A stretch of DNA of 64,000 nucleotides from Aurantimonas sp. Leaf443. Lineage in GTDB: Bacteria > Pseudomonadota > Alphaproteobacteria > Rhizobiales > Rhizobiaceae. This document shows positions 19,616 to 28,334 of the stretch, piece after piece. The DNA is taken from contig NZ_LMRD01000007.1 of assembly GCF_001425575.1 (NCBI RefSeq), positions 635,724 through 699,723 on the forward strand, given 5' to 3'. A program made the position numbers and the translations under genes. The first letter of the stretch is position 1; each line of letters starts with the position of its first letter. The notes under the pieces were generated by a model. The model was not told where the DNA came from. It searched no databases and saw only the letters and a list, made by a program, of their open reading frames with translations.

Positions 19616-20710
19616 ATGACGACGTTCCGCCCCCTGCCGTTCTCCGCCCTCGAAGGCTGGCGCGATTTCGATCCCGCGCCGGCCTTTTCCGCGTTCCGGG
19701 CGAGCGCCGCGCGGCTTCTGTCCGGCGCCCTGCCGACGGGCGCGCTCGGCATCGAGGGGAGCACCTATCACGGCGCGGCGCGGCGCGCGCTCGCCGGCGC
19801 CTCCGACCCCCGCGCCTTCTTCGAGACCGAGTTCGAGCTCCTGGAGATCCGACCGCCCGAGGCGACAGGGTCCGAGCCCGGCTTTCTGACGGGCTATTAC
19901 GAGCCGGTGGCGGAGGCCTCGCCGGTGGAGACGGCGCGCTTCCGCGTGCCGCTCTACGCGCCGCCCGAGGATCTGGTGAAGGTCGACGACGTCAACCGGC
20001 CGCCGGGCTTCGACCCGGAGTTCCGCTTCGCCCGCCGCAAGCCCTGCGGGCTCCTGGAGGAGTACCCCGACCGCGCGTCCATCGAGGCGGGGCTCCTGAA
20101 GGGGCGCAGCCTCGAGATCGCCTGGCTGGAGGACCCGGTCGAGGCCTTCTTCGTCCATGTCCAGGGTTCGGCGCGGCTGCGCCTGACCGACGGGCGCACG
20201 ATGCGCGTCGGCTATGCGGCCAAGACCGGCCATCCCTTCACCGCCATCGGCCGCCATCTCGTCCAGACCGGCGCGCTGACGCTGGCGGAGGCGGACATGG
20301 CGGGCATCCGCCGCTGGCTCGCCGCCCATCCCGAGCGCCTGCGCGAGGTGCTGGACCGCAACCGCTCCTTCATCTTCTTCTCCCGGTTCGAGGTGCCCGA
20401 CGAGAGCCTCGGGCCCGTCGGCGCGGCCAAGGTCTCGCTGACGCCGCTCGCCTCCATCGCCGTCGACCGGCTCCTGCACAGCTACGGCGTGCCGCTCTTC
20501 GTCTCGGCGCCGGGGCTTCTCGTGGAGGAGCGCCCCTTCCGGCGCCTCTGCATCGCGCAGGACACGGGCTCGGCGATCCTCGGCCCCGCGCGGGCCGATC
20601 TCTTCGTCGGCTCCGGCTCCGAGGCGGGCGCGCTCGCCGGCGCGGTGCGCCACCGCGCGGCCTTCCATCTCCTCGCGCCGGCGCCGCTCGCCGCGCGCCT
20701 GTCGCGGTGA
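19616..20710 (+). CDS. mltA: Membrane-bound lytic murein transglycosylase A (MltA)
   Basis: MltA cleaves the MurNAc-GlcNAc bond of peptidoglycan, forming 1,6-anhydro ends. The 364-residue product has the MltA barrel (GFLTGYYEPVAEAS) and the 3D domain with catalytic-type aspartate in CIAQDTGSAILGPARADLF, followed by GSGSEAGALAG. Unlike the E. coli lipoprotein, the chosen N terminus (MTTFRPLPFSALEG) shows no lipobox or clear signal peptide; either export differs or the true start is elsewhere. Its stop overlaps the GTG start of the Smr gene. Confidence 0.93.
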   Translation: MTTFRPLPFSALEGWRDFDPAPAFSAFRASAARLLSGALPTGALGIEGSTYHGAARRALAGASDPRAFFETEFELLEIRPPEATGSEPGFLTGYYEPVAEASPVETARFRVPLYAPPEDLVKVDDVNRPPGFDPEFRFARRKPCGLLEEYPDRASIEAGLLKGRSLEIAWLEDPVEAFFVHVQGSARLRLTDGRTMRVGYAAKTGHPFTAIGRHLVQTGALTLAEADMAGIRRWLAAHPERLREVLDRNRSFIFFSRFEVPDESLGPVGAAKVSLTPLASIAVDRLLHSYGVPLFVSAPGLLVEERPFRRLCIAQDTGSAILGPARADLFVGSGSEAGALAGAVRHRAAFHLLAPAPLAARLSR

Positions 20711-21252
20711 AGCGCGGCCGGCTCTCGCAGGAGGACGCCCGGCTCTGGGCGGGCGTCGCCCGCTCGGTGCGCCCGCTGCCGGGCAAGGCGGTGCCGCCGC
20801 AGGAGAAGGAGGACGAGGCGCTGCTCGGCCCCGCCTTCGAGAAGGCGCTCTCGGGCACGCCCGCCGCGCCCTTGCCGGCCGCGCCCGCGCCCGGGCCGCG
20901 CCCGCTCGGCCTCCACCCGATCGAGAAGCCGGTGCGGCGCAAGCTCTCCAAGGGCCGCCTGCCCATCGAGGCGCGGATCGACCTTCACGAGATGACGCAA
21001 GGCGTCGCCCATTACGCGCTGCTCGGCTTCCTGTCGCGCGCCCATGCGCAAGGCCTGCGGCATGTCCTCGTCATCACCGGGCGGGGCGGGGGCGGGGGAG
21101 CGCTGTTCGGAGCGCGCGGCGTGCTGCGCCGGGTCGTGCCGCACTGGTTCGAGACGCCCGAATTCCGCCGCTACGTCTCCGGCTTCGAGCCGGCCGAGCG
21201 CCATCACGGCGGCGACGGCGCGCTCTACGTGCGGCTGAGGCGCCGGCCGTGA
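20707..21252 (+). CDS. Smr/MutS2-domain protein
   Basis: A 181-residue protein with a GTG start inside the mltA stop (GTGA). The C-terminal half is an Smr domain: ARIDLHEMTQG, LRHVLVITGRGGGG and a final ERHHGGDGALYVRL. Smr domains are nucleases or nucleic-acid binders; stand-alone versions in proteobacteria are poorly understood, with ribosome-collision mRNA cleavage known for E. coli SmrB. The N-terminal 70 residues are proline/alanine-rich and disordered. It is coupled to the following XRE gene by another GTGA overlap. Confidence 0.88.
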   Translation: MKRGRLSQEDARLWAGVARSVRPLPGKAVPPQEKEDEALLGPAFEKALSGTPAAPLPAAPAPGPRPLGLHPIEKPVRRKLSKGRLPIEARIDLHEMTQGVAHYALLGFLSRAHAQGLRHVLVITGRGGGGGALFGARGVLRRVVPHWFETPEFRRYVSGFEPAERHHGGDGALYVRLRRRP

Positions 21253-21644
21253 CGCCCTTCGGCGAGAAGGTGCGCGCGCTCCGGCGCCAGAAGGGCGTGA
21301 CGCAGCGCGAGATGGCCGCCGCCATCGGCGTTTCCAGCGCCTATCTCTCCGCCCTCGAGCACGGGCGGCGCGGGCGCCCGACCTGGCAGCTCCTGCAGCG
21401 CATCATCGGCTATCTCAACGTCATCTGGGACGAGGCGGAGGAGCTGCAGCGGCTCGCCGAACTCTCCCACCCCAAGGTGAGCGTCGGCACAGCGGGCCTC
21501 GGGCCGGAGGCGACGGCGCTCGCCAACCGCCTCTCGGAGACCATCGCCACGCTCTCGCGCGAGGACGTCGTCCACCTCCTCGCCGAACTCGAGGCCGCCA
21601 GCGAGCGGGCGCAGGCGGCGATCAAGGCCCGCCGGCGCCGATAG
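21249..21644 (+). CDS. XRE-family helix-turn-helix regulator
   Basis: A 131-residue protein starting MTPFGEKVRALRRQKGVTQR. The first 65 residues form an XRE/Cro helix-turn-helix (QREMAAAIGVSSAYLSALEH). The C-terminal half is helical with heptad-like leucines (VVHLLAELEAASERAQAAIK), probably for dimerisation. GTG start overlaps the Smr stop. The mltA-smr-xre order is conserved in Rhizobiales; the regulated targets are not known. Confidence 0.9.
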   Translation: MTPFGEKVRALRRQKGVTQREMAAAIGVSSAYLSALEHGRRGRPTWQLLQRIIGYLNVIWDEAEELQRLAELSHPKVSVGTAGLGPEATALANRLSETIATLSREDVVHLLAELEAASERAQAAIKARRRR

Positions 21645-21683
21645 GGGCGCTTGGGGGGAGAAGGTGGCGGCCTCTGCGCCGCG

Positions 21684-22226
21684 TCATTCCCCGTCGAGCA
21701 CGCCTTCCAGCGCGTAGTGCCGCACCGATGTCCGGTTGGCGATGAGCGTTTCGACGCTCGGCTCGCCGGTCATGGCGCGCGAGATGGCGAGCTTCGTCGC
21801 CTCGTAATTGGTGCGGTAGAGGTCCTTCAGGTCCAGGGTCTCGTGCGTCGCGCAGCGCGGGTCGAGCCAGATCATGACGATCATGCAGATCTCGTCCGCC
21901 TGATCCTTCGGCAGGATGCCCTCGATGAGGCAGTCGACGATGGCGTCGCCCGTCGCGCCCTGCACGACGCCGCCCAGAAGCTCGACATAGGCGAGGCTCT
22001 CGATCGTCGCCTTGGTCGTCATCATCGTGGCCGGACGGACCATCTGGTTGATGTCGCGCACCACGAACATGCGCGTGTGGCCCTGCACCTGGCCCATCAT
22101 GGAGGCGAAGGCCTGGCCGACGGGGCCGCGCACGGAGCCGATCAGCACCTCGGGCATGGCGTCGGTGAACTGGCCGTCTGCGGCGAGCACCGTCGCCTCC
22201 CCGGTGCGGAACCAGATGTCGCTCAT
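21684..22226 (-). CDS. Formaldehyde-activating enzyme (Fae) homologue
   Basis: The 180-residue product aligns with Fae along its length: LIGSVRGPVGQAF near the start, GILPKDQADEICMIV, and a near-perfect YRTNYEATKLAISRAMTGEP close to the end. True Fae condenses formaldehyde with tetrahydromethanopterin. By hand alignment to the Methylobacterium enzyme, as remembered, the proposed catalytic histidine (AHIDLIIG) is a methionine here (AMPEVLIG), so this is more likely a paralogue of the Fae2/Fae3 kind than the pathway enzyme. No other methanopterin genes are in the window. The start at 22226 (MSDIWFRTGEA) is preferred over a 74-residue arginine-rich extension. Confidence 0.82.
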   Translation of the reverse strand: MSDIWFRTGEATVLAADGQFTDAMPEVLIGSVRGPVGQAFASMMGQVQGHTRMFVVRDINQMVRPATMMTTKATIESLAYVELLGGVVQGATGDAIVDCLIEGILPKDQADEICMIVMIWLDPRCATHETLDLKDLYRTNYEATKLAISRAMTGEPSVETLIANRTSVRHYALEGVLDGE

Positions 22227-22542
22227 CGAAACTCTCCCTGACGGCGGCACGCCGCCCTGCCTGACAGGCCGGGCGAGGCGGTCTCGCCCCCCGCGCCGGC
22301 CGCGCGATGACCCCGCCGGGCGGGGCCGGGCGGAGCGATGACCCATCTTCGCGCCCGCCGCAAGATCGCGCGCACCGCGCCCTGCCGGCTGGGCGCCTCT
22401 CCCCGGCGTGGGCGAAGGGCAACAGGCGGCGCGCTTCCTGCGCGCCATCCCGCTCCGCGCAAGCCCCGGTCAGGCTCGCGGCCCGAGACTTGCCTCCACC
22501 GCCCCGACACGCCCTCGAACCTTGCGAAGAACGAAACCAAGC
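22227..22542. other. Intergenic region between divergent fae-like and amidotransferase genes
   Basis: 316 bases of GC-rich sequence holding the promoters of both divergent genes. I see no RNA gene, repeat or convincing coding sequence in it. Confidence 0.5.
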
Positions 22543-23325
22543 ATGTGCCGCCTCGTCGCCTATGCCGGCCCGCCCGTCTTCCTCGACGCCGTGCTGATCG
22601 AGCCGAAGGGCTCGCTCGTCGCCCAGTCGCTCGCCGCGCGCGAGGCGCGCACGATCGTCAACGGCGACGGCTGCGGCACGGGCTGGTACGGCGAGCGGCC
22701 CGAGCCCGGCCTCTATCGCGGCATCCTGCCCGCCTGGTCGGACGCCAACCTCGCCTCGCTCTGCCGCCAGATCCGCTCCGGCCTCTTCCTCGCCCATGTG
22801 CGCGCGGCGACCTCCGGCGAGGTTTCCACCGCCAACTGCCACCCGTTCACGCTGGGGCGGCACCTCTTCATGCACAACGGCCAGATCGAGGGCTACGAGA
22901 CGCTGCGCCGCGAAGTGGACGGGCTGATCGCCGATCCGTTCTACCGCCACCGCAAGGGCACGAGCGATTCGGAGGCCATCTTCCTCGCCGCCATGGCCGC
23001 GGGCGCCGACCGCAACCCCGTCGCCGCCTATGCCGGCGCGCTCTCCGCCATCGCCCGCATCGCCCCGGCCGCCACCTTGCGCTTCGCCGCCGTCCACACC
23101 GACGGCGAGCGCCTCTACGCCTTCCGCTGGTCGAGCGACCGCCAGCCGCCCTCCCTGTACCTGCGCAAACGCGGCCAGGGCCTCATCGTCGCCTCCGAAC
23201 CCTGCGGCGACAACGCCAGCGAATGGAGCGCGGTGCCCCCGCAGTCGGTCGCGATCGCGGACCGACGGGGCGCGGTCAGGGTCGTGCCGTTCGGGATTGG
23301 CGTGGGGGAGGCGGTGGCGGCTTGA
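22543..23325 (+). CDS. Class II glutamine amidotransferase (EgtC/YafJ type)
   Basis: The 260-residue product starts MCRLVAYAGPP, placing the nucleophilic cysteine at position 2 after Met removal. Family motifs follow: DGCGTGWYG, FLAHVRAATSG and NCHPFTLGRHLFMHNGQIEGY. This is the stand-alone Ntn-hydrolase glutaminase fold of YafJ and EgtC (gamma-glutamyl hercynylcysteine sulfoxide hydrolase). No other ergothioneine genes are adjacent, so the substrate is unassigned. The frame is open 45 codons upstream, but only the MCR start leaves Cys2 exposed. Confidence 0.9.
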   Translation: MCRLVAYAGPPVFLDAVLIEPKGSLVAQSLAAREARTIVNGDGCGTGWYGERPEPGLYRGILPAWSDANLASLCRQIRSGLFLAHVRAATSGEVSTANCHPFTLGRHLFMHNGQIEGYETLRREVDGLIADPFYRHRKGTSDSEAIFLAAMAAGADRNPVAAYAGALSAIARIAPAATLRFAAVHTDGERLYAFRWSSDRQPPSLYLRKRGQGLIVASEPCGDNASEWSAVPPQSVAIADRRGAVRVVPFGIGVGEAVAA

Positions 23326-23389
23326 GGGGAGTTAAAATCAGTACGAAGGCCCGAAAATTTTCACTACATAACGGGTATTTGCAGAACCA

Positions 23390-24892
23390 TTACATCCAAA
23401 CAGCCTGATAGGCAAGGTCACGAGCCTTCTTTACTGTTTTGTCGCCAATGCCATCAATAGCTATGAGCTTCGCATCGTCTGCCCCAACTAACTCGCCAAT
23501 GGTCTCATATCCTGCTGCTACAAACAGGCTAATCTTTCCTGGCGTGAGCCCATAGGGATACATGTTTCCTTTCTCAATCCATTTGAGAGGCTTCTCTAGT
23601 ATACCTAGAGTGTCCACCGAAGGAAGACTGGGGAGCGCGATATTGCCGAAAACATCGGAGTTCACATGTATTTCAGTAGCATCAGTCCGGGCCGATCGCC
23701 AGTCATTCATCATCTCTAACGTCATCCGCTTACCCTGAACCTGCTCCAGTAAACTACACAGATTTACAGCATAAACAGGGCCTCGGCCGCCGGACTTCAG
23801 AGCCCGTGAAGCATCTCTCTTACCTATGAAACCAAGATACTCAAGTATCTCAAAAGGTTTTGCAAATTTTGTTACCATTGCGCGGTGAACCAAAACTCTT
23901 TCAGAGGGACTTTGCCGGCTGGGGTTGCTTTTCGATGCCACGTCGATAAGTTGTGTGAAGATATCAGTCGCAGTGTCTATAAACGGCTCATACTGTCCAA
24001 GTTTTGGAGCGACCTCCTCCATTAACGGCCAGTAGTAGTCAGTCGCCATATTGAGTAAGCAAGCGTTTAGATCAGGAATAGATATCTTCTCTTTATCCAC
24101 GAATCGGTTGCATGCAAGAATGTACGCGCGCATATTGCCGACTAAAGCCCGAGCAAGTATCCCGCTAAACATTTCAAGGGTAAGTCGATCAGAGTATATG
24201 TCCTTATGGGCTAAACTCGGATACCTCCTCCTAAGAACGTCAACAAAATGGTTTTCGACTTCACTCGTCTCAAGTCGAGCAACGTCAATTACCGTGGCAT
24301 CATTGAATATGTCGAAACGAATTCCAAATTTAGTAACGCCGGGATAGATGGAGGCTTTGCAAGAAATCGTATTGCTGGACAGTGTCCTAAAAAGATCAAA
24401 GAATACTTCAAGCGGCTTCTCGCGACCAATGTGAGCCGCATCATCGAACAGAAGTATTATTCTTTGACCTACCGCTGCCGATAGGTCTGCAAGTCCGCGC
24501 TGCAGTTCTGTTAAACTCTCTGCTCTCACAAAATCAATGCTTGAGTTATTGATTTTTAAATCAGATTGGATCTTGTTTGATAGTATTTCACAAAAATGCT
24601 TGATATACTCCTCACCATCGGTTTGCAGTAGTGGTAGATACCGCAAGCTAAGATAAACGGAAAAGACGTTTTTCTTCTCTGTCATACGCTTATGAGCAGC
24701 AATGAGTAGAGCGCTTTTTCCGCTTCCACGACCGCCGCGAATTAGGACGGGCCCATGCGCTGAGAGTTTCCTAATTATGCTTTCATCATAGTTCGAAAAA
24801 CTATGATGGGCGTCAAAGGCGTCGAGTGGCCATTCCTCGGCCGCAAGTATCAGCCCGGCATCAAAATTTTCATCTAGTCCGACATCAGTCAT
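23390..24892 (-). CDS. ORC/CDC6-like AAA ATPase with C-terminal helix-hairpin-helix
   Basis: A 500-residue protein unlike any neighbour in composition: the gene is AT-rich in a GC-rich chromosome. Visible are Walker A GGRGSGKS (about 53-60), Walker B IILLFDDAAH (about 145-154), a middle region without recognised motif, and a C-terminal helix-hairpin-helix (LIAIDGIGDKTVKKA, about 476-490) suited to DNA backbone binding. The overall look is that of ORC/CDC6-type STAND-like ATPases found in mobile and defence loci; that assignment is from memory of the family. Its ATG lies three bases after the stop of the upstream 241-residue gene, so the two form an operon. Target and activity are unknown. Confidence 0.8.
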   Translation of the reverse strand: MTDVGLDENFDAGLILAAEEWPLDAFDAHHSFSNYDESIIRKLSAHGPVLIRGGRGSGKSALLIAAHKRMTEKKNVFSVYLSLRYLPLLQTDGEEYIKHFCEILSNKIQSDLKINNSSIDFVRAESLTELQRGLADLSAAVGQRIILLFDDAAHIGREKPLEVFFDLFRTLSSNTISCKASIYPGVTKFGIRFDIFNDATVIDVARLETSEVENHFVDVLRRRYPSLAHKDIYSDRLTLEMFSGILARALVGNMRAYILACNRFVDKEKISIPDLNACLLNMATDYYWPLMEEVAPKLGQYEPFIDTATDIFTQLIDVASKSNPSRQSPSERVLVHRAMVTKFAKPFEILEYLGFIGKRDASRALKSGGRGPVYAVNLCSLLEQVQGKRMTLEMMNDWRSARTDATEIHVNSDVFGNIALPSLPSVDTLGILEKPLKWIEKGNMYPYGLTPGKISLFVAAGYETIGELVGADDAKLIAIDGIGDKTVKKARDLAYQAVWM

Positions 24893-24895
24893 TTT

Positions 24896-25621
24896 CTAAA
24901 TCTCGCTATATAATTGATACGCTTGTGACTTTGCGATTCGACCATATGATGTCGGTATGAAGTGTGACGTAAATGCTAACAGCGCAACATAAGACTGACT
25001 GTCATCAAGCGCCACCAGCAACGTATCTGGATCAAGTATAGCCTCTGGTGCGAGATAGTCCCAGTGGACTCCTTTCGAGAGCACTGAATACAGACGTGAT
25101 AATTCCGATTTCATGCGACCAATGAATTGATCTGGTTCCATCGTCTGCATTAGCTCGCTTCTAACGAAGCCATTGTCATCCACGTAGTCGACGGCATTTG
25201 TAAATGCCGGCCGCCAGAATAATTCCTCGAAGTAAGGAGAAAATAACGCCCTACTCAACTTACTACCTTCTACGTCCTTTTTCCAAATATTCGTCTCGTT
25301 CTCCATAGGGACAACATCTGGGGTCCATTTATAGCCTGCTTTCAACTGTTTTCCATGATCGAAGTCTCTCTGAGACTGAAAACTTCGAATAGCCATCATT
25401 CGAAATGGATCAAGACGGCCCGAAAGAATGGTTGCCGAGTTCTCCAATATCACGCGAGCACAAAACGCTGCAAACATAGCCGCTTCAGGCTTTGCTAGAT
25501 CGGCTCGATATTCCTTTAGCTTTTCGTGAAACCTATTCAACAAGCTTGTATAGTGAATGAAAGTGTCTGATGCAGACCATTCGGCGTCGGGTTTGCCGCA
25601 GACTAGTTCGCCTATACCCAT
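24896..25621 (-). CDS. Unrecognised protein, partner of the AAA ATPase
   Basis: I do not recognise this 241-residue protein. It is mixed charged and aromatic, with no signal peptide or transmembrane segment; segments such as SELSRLYSVLSKGVHWDYLAPEA suggest a helical soluble protein. A TTG start at 25639 would add six residues; the ATG at 25621 is preferred. Composition is AT-rich, like the ATPase gene that follows after three bases, so both were probably acquired together. It may be the sensor, regulator or effector of the pair; nothing in the sequence decides. Confidence 0.75.
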   Translation of the reverse strand: MGIGELVCGKPDAEWSASDTFIHYTSLLNRFHEKLKEYRADLAKPEAAMFAAFCARVILENSATILSGRLDPFRMMAIRSFQSQRDFDHGKQLKAGYKWTPDVVPMENETNIWKKDVEGSKLSRALFSPYFEELFWRPAFTNAVDYVDDNGFVRSELMQTMEPDQFIGRMKSELSRLYSVLSKGVHWDYLAPEAILDPDTLLVALDDSQSYVALLAFTSHFIPTSYGRIAKSQAYQLYSEI

Positions 25622-25812
25622 AAATATTGCGCTTCTCAACTAGCGGTTGGATCTCACAATTGATAGGCAGTTGCACTTCGAAAAACAATCCCATTTTACA
25701 AACACACGCAGTTGGCCGAGCGATCCCTGAAGCGGTGTAGGCAAACTCGTGCATTTCCTTCTGTGTATCGGAAGATGGAGCCTCGATCAGATCGTTATCA
25801 AACCGCCCCCCC

Positions 25813-27117
25813 TCACAAAATAAACCGCGACAGATCCACATCCCCCGCGATGCCCCCGATCGCCTTCTGCACGTAAGCCGCGTCCACCGTATACGTCTGG
25901 CCGCCCTTGTCGGGGGCCTCGAAGGAGATGTCGTCGAGGATGCGCTCCATCACCGTCTGCAGGCGGCGGGCGCCGATATTCTCGATGGAGCCGTTGAGGG
26001 AGACGGCGACGTCGGCGATGGCGTCGATCGCGTCGGGGGTGATCTCGAGCGTCACGTCCTCGGTGCGCAGCAGCGCCACATATTGCTTGATGAGCGAGGC
26101 CTCGGTCTCCGTGAGGATGCGGCGGAAGTCGTCGCGGGTCAGCGCCTTCAGCTCGACGCGGATGGGCAGGCGGCCCTGCAGTTCGGGCAGGAGGTCGGAG
26201 GGCTTGGAGACGTGGAAGGCGCCCGACGCGATGAAGAGGATGTGGTCGGTCTTCACCGGCCCGTGCTTGGTGGCGACCGTCGTGCCCTCCACCAGCGGCA
26301 GGAGGTCGCGCTGCACGCCCTCGCGGGAGACGCCCGCGCCCATGCCGCCGTCCTTGTTCGCCACCTTGTCGATCTCGTCGATGAAGACGATGCCGTTGTT
26401 CTCCACCGTCGAGACCGCCTCGCGCACGATCTGCTCCTGGTCGATCAGCTTGTCGGACTCCTCGGCGATGAGGAGGGCGTAGCTGTCCTTCACCGTGGTG
26501 CGGCGCTGCTTCGTGCGGTTCATCGCCTTGCCGAACATCTCCGACAGGTTGAGGACGCCCACATTGGCGCCGGGCATGCCGGGAATGTCGAGCCCGCCGA
26601 GCGGACTGCCGGTGTCGGAGACCTCGATGTCGATCTCCTTCTCGTCGAGCTCGCCGTCGCGCAAGCGCTTGCGGAAGCTCTCGCGCGTCGCGGGCGAGGC
26701 CGTCTTGCCGACGAGCGCTTCCAGAACGCGGTTCTCGGCGCCCTGGTGGGCCTTCGCCTTCACCTCGTCGCGCTTCCTGTCGCGCACGAGGCCGATGCCG
26801 ACCTCCACGAGGTCGCGGATGATCTGCTCCACGTCGCGCCCGACATAGCCGACCTCGGTGAACTTCGTCGCCTCCACCTTGATGAAGGGCGCGCCCGCCA
26901 ATCGTGCGAGGCGGCGGGAGATCTCCGTCTTGCCGACGCCCGTCGGTCCGATCATCAGGATGTTCTTCGGGCTCACCTCCTCGCGAAGGCTCCCGTCCAG
27001 CTTCAGCCGGCGCCAGCGGTTGCGCAGCGCGATGGCGACGGCGCGCTTGGCGTCGTTCTGGCCGATGATGTGGCGATCGAGCTCGGAAACGATCTCGCGG
27101 GGGGAGAAGTCGGTCAT
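25813..27117 (-). CDS. hslU: ATP-dependent protease ATPase subunit HslU
   Basis: HslU unfolds substrates for the HslV peptidase. The 434-residue product has Walker [16 protein letters not shown], Walker [10 protein letters not shown], an intermediate domain, and the C-terminal tail DLSRFIL that inserts into HslV to activate it. The tail is intact, so the neighbouring AT-rich insert did not damage the gene. Its partner hslV lies 4.4 kb away on the same strand rather than adjacent. Confidence 0.97.
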   Translation of the reverse strand: MTDFSPREIVSELDRHIIGQNDAKRAVAIALRNRWRRLKLDGSLREEVSPKNILMIGPTGVGKTEISRRLARLAGAPFIKVEATKFTEVGYVGRDVEQIIRDLVEVGIGLVRDRKRDEVKAKAHQGAENRVLEALVGKTASPATRESFRKRLRDGELDEKEIDIEVSDTGSPLGGLDIPGMPGANVGVLNLSEMFGKAMNRTKQRRTTVKDSYALLIAEESDKLIDQEQIVREAVSTVENNGIVFIDEIDKVANKDGGMGAGVSREGVQRDLLPLVEGTTVATKHGPVKTDHILFIASGAFHVSKPSDLLPELQGRLPIRVELKALTRDDFRRILTETEASLIKQYVALLRTEDVTLEITPDAIDAIADVAVSLNGSIENIGARRLQTVMERILDDISFEAPDKGGQTYTVDAAYVQKAIGGIAGDVDLSRFIL

Positions 27118-27607
27118 GTCGGTCCGTCATGTGAGGGCCGGGGCGGGCCGCCGCAGGGGCGGACCCGTCGCCGGCCTCGGGAGCCCGGGCCCTTCGGAGG
27201 CGCCGGGTGGGAGAGAAGGGGCGATCGCCCGATGATCTGGTCCTTGGGCGGGCCTTGAACAAGACCCCGCCGCCGGAGGGCGCGGGCGATGCCGAAAAAG
27301 CGAAGAGGGCAAGGCGGGAAATTTTCGCAAACCGGCCAGCGTCTTGTGGCCGCAACGCCCGGCGCGGGCGGGCTTCTCCACCATTTTGGCCGCCCTTCGT
27401 GCTTTGCAGGGCGGCGTTTTGAGCTACGATCGGGCCCAGCCGATTCGCCGGTTCGCCTCCCGAACCGCCGCGCTTCCCGCGACCCGAACCAGAGGGCCCC
27501 CAGCCCATGGCGCAACCGAACCCGAGCCAGACCGCCTCCCGCCCCGCGCCCGCATTGCGCCGCGCGCCGGGCCTGCCGCGGGCGGCTGCGGCGCCGGCCG
27601 GCCGGGC
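27118..27607. other. Divergent intergenic region between hslU and luxR-type gene
   Basis: 490 bases. The part near 27290-27430 is less GC-rich than its surroundings and could hold promoters. A 34-codon open frame at 27507-27611 overlaps the luxR start by ATGA but has no visible ribosome binding site. Nothing else recognisable. Confidence 0.4.
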
Positions 27608-28318
27608 ATGACGGGGGCGCTCGCCCGTCTGGCCGCCCTTCCCCAGCCCTGGTGCGAGGAGGCGCTGAAGGGCGCCCTGTGCGAGGCGGGCGCGGCCTGC
27701 GGCTTCACCCATGCCGCCGTGCTGACGCTGCCCTCCACCGACGACAACGCGCTCGCCACGCGCCTCGTGATGGGCAACTGGCCGCCCGCCTTCGCCAAGG
27801 GCTACGAGCAGGCCGGCCTCCACCGCTTCAAGCTGGTGCTCGGCCCCTTGCGCACCGACCCCATGCCCTTCGTCTGGGACGCCGAGACGCTGTTCGGCAC
27901 GGACGAGGCCGATCCGTCCCCCGCCGCCCGCTTCGTGGCCGAGGCGCGCTATCTCTCCGGCGTCATCCTGCCCGTGCACGGGATGAGCGCCCTGTCGGGC
28001 GCGCTCTCCTTCGCGGGCCCGCACGCCCCGCCGGGCGAGGCCACGGTGCGCGAGCTGCAGCTCTTCGCCTTCGCCTTCTTCGGCATGCTGGCCGCCTGCC
28101 GCTTCGAGGAGAACCGCCGGCGCAACCCGCTCTCGGGCCGCGAGCGCGACTGCCTGAAGCTCGCCATGCTCGGCAAGACCTCCGCCGAGATCGGCATCAT
28201 CCTCGGCCTTTCCGAATATACGGTCTCCCAATATCTGTCGGCGGCGACGCGCAAGATGGACGCCTCCAACCGCACCCACGCCGTCGCGCTGGCCGCCCAG
28301 CTCGGCTATCTCTCGTGA
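27608..28318 (+). CDS. LuxR-family transcriptional regulator
   Basis: A 236-residue protein with an N-terminal region like the autoinducer-binding domain of LuxR solos and a C-terminal LuxR helix-turn-helix: PLSGRERDCLKLAMLGKTSA, then EIGIILGLSEYTVSQYLSAA. The N-terminal domain has tryptophans and a PVHGM segment, but I could not identify the full set of acyl-homoserine-lactone contact residues. No luxI homologue is in the window, so it would be a solo. The frame extends 88 codons upstream, low in family similarity. alkB follows 16 bases after its stop, so the two may be co-transcribed. Confidence 0.8.
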   Translation: MTGALARLAALPQPWCEEALKGALCEAGAACGFTHAAVLTLPSTDDNALATRLVMGNWPPAFAKGYEQAGLHRFKLVLGPLRTDPMPFVWDAETLFGTDEADPSPAARFVAEARYLSGVILPVHGMSALSGALSFAGPHAPPGEATVRELQLFAFAFFGMLAACRFEENRRRNPLSGRERDCLKLAMLGKTSAEIGIILGLSEYTVSQYLSAATRKMDASNRTHAVALAAQLGYLS

Positions 28319-28334
28319 GCATCCCCTGGGCGCG

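Noticed and set aside
25533..25841. Leftward 102-codon frame upstream of the AT-rich module
   Set aside because: Overlaps the 241-residue gene and the hslU end in another frame; cysteine- and histidine-rich translation without structure.
25787..28279. Leftward 830-codon frame across hslU and luxR
   Set aside because: Overlaps hslU in another frame and luxR/alkB in antisense; arginine/glycine-rich with no motif.
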